Origin: JBMYYR01 sp049609625
Lineage (GTDB): Bacteria; Bacteroidota; Bacteroidia; Flavobacteriales; CAJXXR01
Reading direction: 5' to 3'
Assembly (NCBI GenBank): GCA_049609625.1
Contig: JBMYYR010000001.1
Coordinates: forward strand, 28,217 to 92,216
Length of the DNA: 64,000 nucleotides
Of the stretch, positions 63,583 to 64,000 are shown piece by piece (the stretch's first letter is position 1; each line of letters opens with the position of its first letter). The notes beneath the pieces are model-generated. The model was not told the origin of the DNA and did not search any database. It saw nothing but the letters and a program-made list of their open reading frames with translations. Position numbers and translations under genes: made by a program.

Positions 63583-63993
63583 ATGAAAAATTTATATAAA
63601 TTAATAGTTTTAGGAGTAGTAGCTGCTTCTTTAACAGCGTGTAAGGTCGACGACAACGACGATAGTTCTGCAACAGGAATAGTTGGAGAATGGATGAGAG
63701 TAAATGCTACTTATAATGGTGTTAGCGTTTGGGATGATTCTAATGTCTGCGACAATGACAATATTTTTATTTTCAAATCCGACAATACATTTGAATTTAA
63801 CAATGGAGATATCAAATGCGATCCAGACGATGATTATATTCTAGATACAGGCTCTTGGTCATGGATTACAGAAGGAAGTAAACTGAATGTTGATGGTGAA
63901 ATTATAGATGTAGAGAAGCTTGATTCTGATGACTTTATCGTAGTTGATTATGATGATGGAGATGAAATTAAAGTGTACTTCAAACGTCAATAA
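63583..63993 (+). CDS. Small acidic lipocalin-like lipoprotein
   Basis: 136 residues. Lipoprotein signal with lipobox LTAC (Cys20), followed by an Asp-rich linker (DDNDDSS) and a beta-rich domain: IVGEWMRVNATYNG, FKSDNTFEF, DTGSWSWITEGSKL and YFKRQ, the layout of lipocalin-like proteins common in Bacteroidota. It is anchored in an envelope membrane. Two cysteines (in SNVCDND and IKCDPD) may form a disulfide. The function is unknown. It is complete and ends 8 bases before the window edge. Confidence 0.85.
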   Translation: MKNLYKLIVLGVVAASLTACKVDDNDDSSATGIVGEWMRVNATYNGVSVWDDSNVCDNDNIFIFKSDNTFEFNNGDIKCDPDDDYILDTGSWSWITEGSKLNVDGEIIDVEKLDSDDFIVVDYDDGDEIKVYFKRQ

Positions 63994-64000
63994 AAAAAAC

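Overview
The window is a chromosomal stretch of a member of the phylum Bacteroidota, most likely order Flavobacteriales. Several signs agree on this. The DNA is AT-rich. Many genes lack a clear Shine-Dalgarno sequence, and TAnnTTTG (-7 type) promoter motifs lie in front of several of them. There is a secreted protein with a gliding-motility/type IX secretion C-terminal domain. Bacteroidota-type gene fusions (LpxC-FabZ, RibBA, E1 alpha-beta, GH3-beta-lactamase) and gene orders (moxR-bat; parA-parB-DUF5683-dapB; rsfS-ftsH-LUD-cdsA; lpxD-lpxC/fabZ-lpxA-efp) are present. I see no rRNA, tRNA, CRISPR array, prophage or intact insertion sequence, and almost all of the DNA is coding.

Layout, left to right. 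0.3-2.9 kb: a PAS histidine kinase and an unusual response regulator whose output is a Crp/Fnr-like module. 3.1-11.3 kb: a moxR-DUF58-bat operon (BatA-E) with tightly overlapping genes. 11.3-17.9 kb, minus strand: a housekeeping operon usp-ruvX-def-TPR lipoprotein-nitroreductase-rdgB-GH3/beta-lactamase. 18.1-25 kb: cytidine deaminase, surface-polysaccharide genes (a Wzx-like flippase, an unassigned partner and a Wzy/WaaL-like membrane protein) interrupted by bioB and ribBA. 25.1-30 kb: LD-carboxypeptidase, YraN, a fused 2-oxoacid dehydrogenase E1, a GlcG/HbpS-like protein and an AraC regulator. 30.5-35 kb: parAB, dapB and an HD hydrolase. 34.8-40.6 kb: lipid A synthesis genes (lpxD, lpxC/fabZ, lpxA), efp, a PASTA protein, a glutathione peroxidase lipoprotein and an FAH-family protein. 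40.9-47.0 kb, minus strand: a heavy-metal efflux cluster consisting of a Cys/His-repeat adaptor lipoprotein, a CzcA-type RND pump fused to a TolC-like domain, and a small Cys/His-rich exported protein. 47.1-51.1 kb: rsfS-ftsH-LUD-cdsA. 52.1-58.4 kb, minus strand: peptide use (pepT, POT transporter, DPP-IV-like peptidase) followed by idi and plsY. 58.6-64 kb: a large type IX secreted protein, a metallo-beta-lactamase-fold enzyme, an AI-2E-family permease, a viroplasmin-domain RNase H and a small lipoprotein.

Most of the window is core genome. The least ordinary parts are the metal efflux cluster (tandem Cys repeats in the adaptor, RND-TolC fusion, Cys/His-rich small protein), the Crp-output two-component system with two phased TGA-N6-TCA dyads upstream, and a stranded fragment of a large adhesin repeat in the 40.6 kb intergenic region. 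There are also several -7 promoter motifs only 4-6 bases from start codons. I did not find a clearly new multi-gene system, and I rate these as leads, not discoveries.
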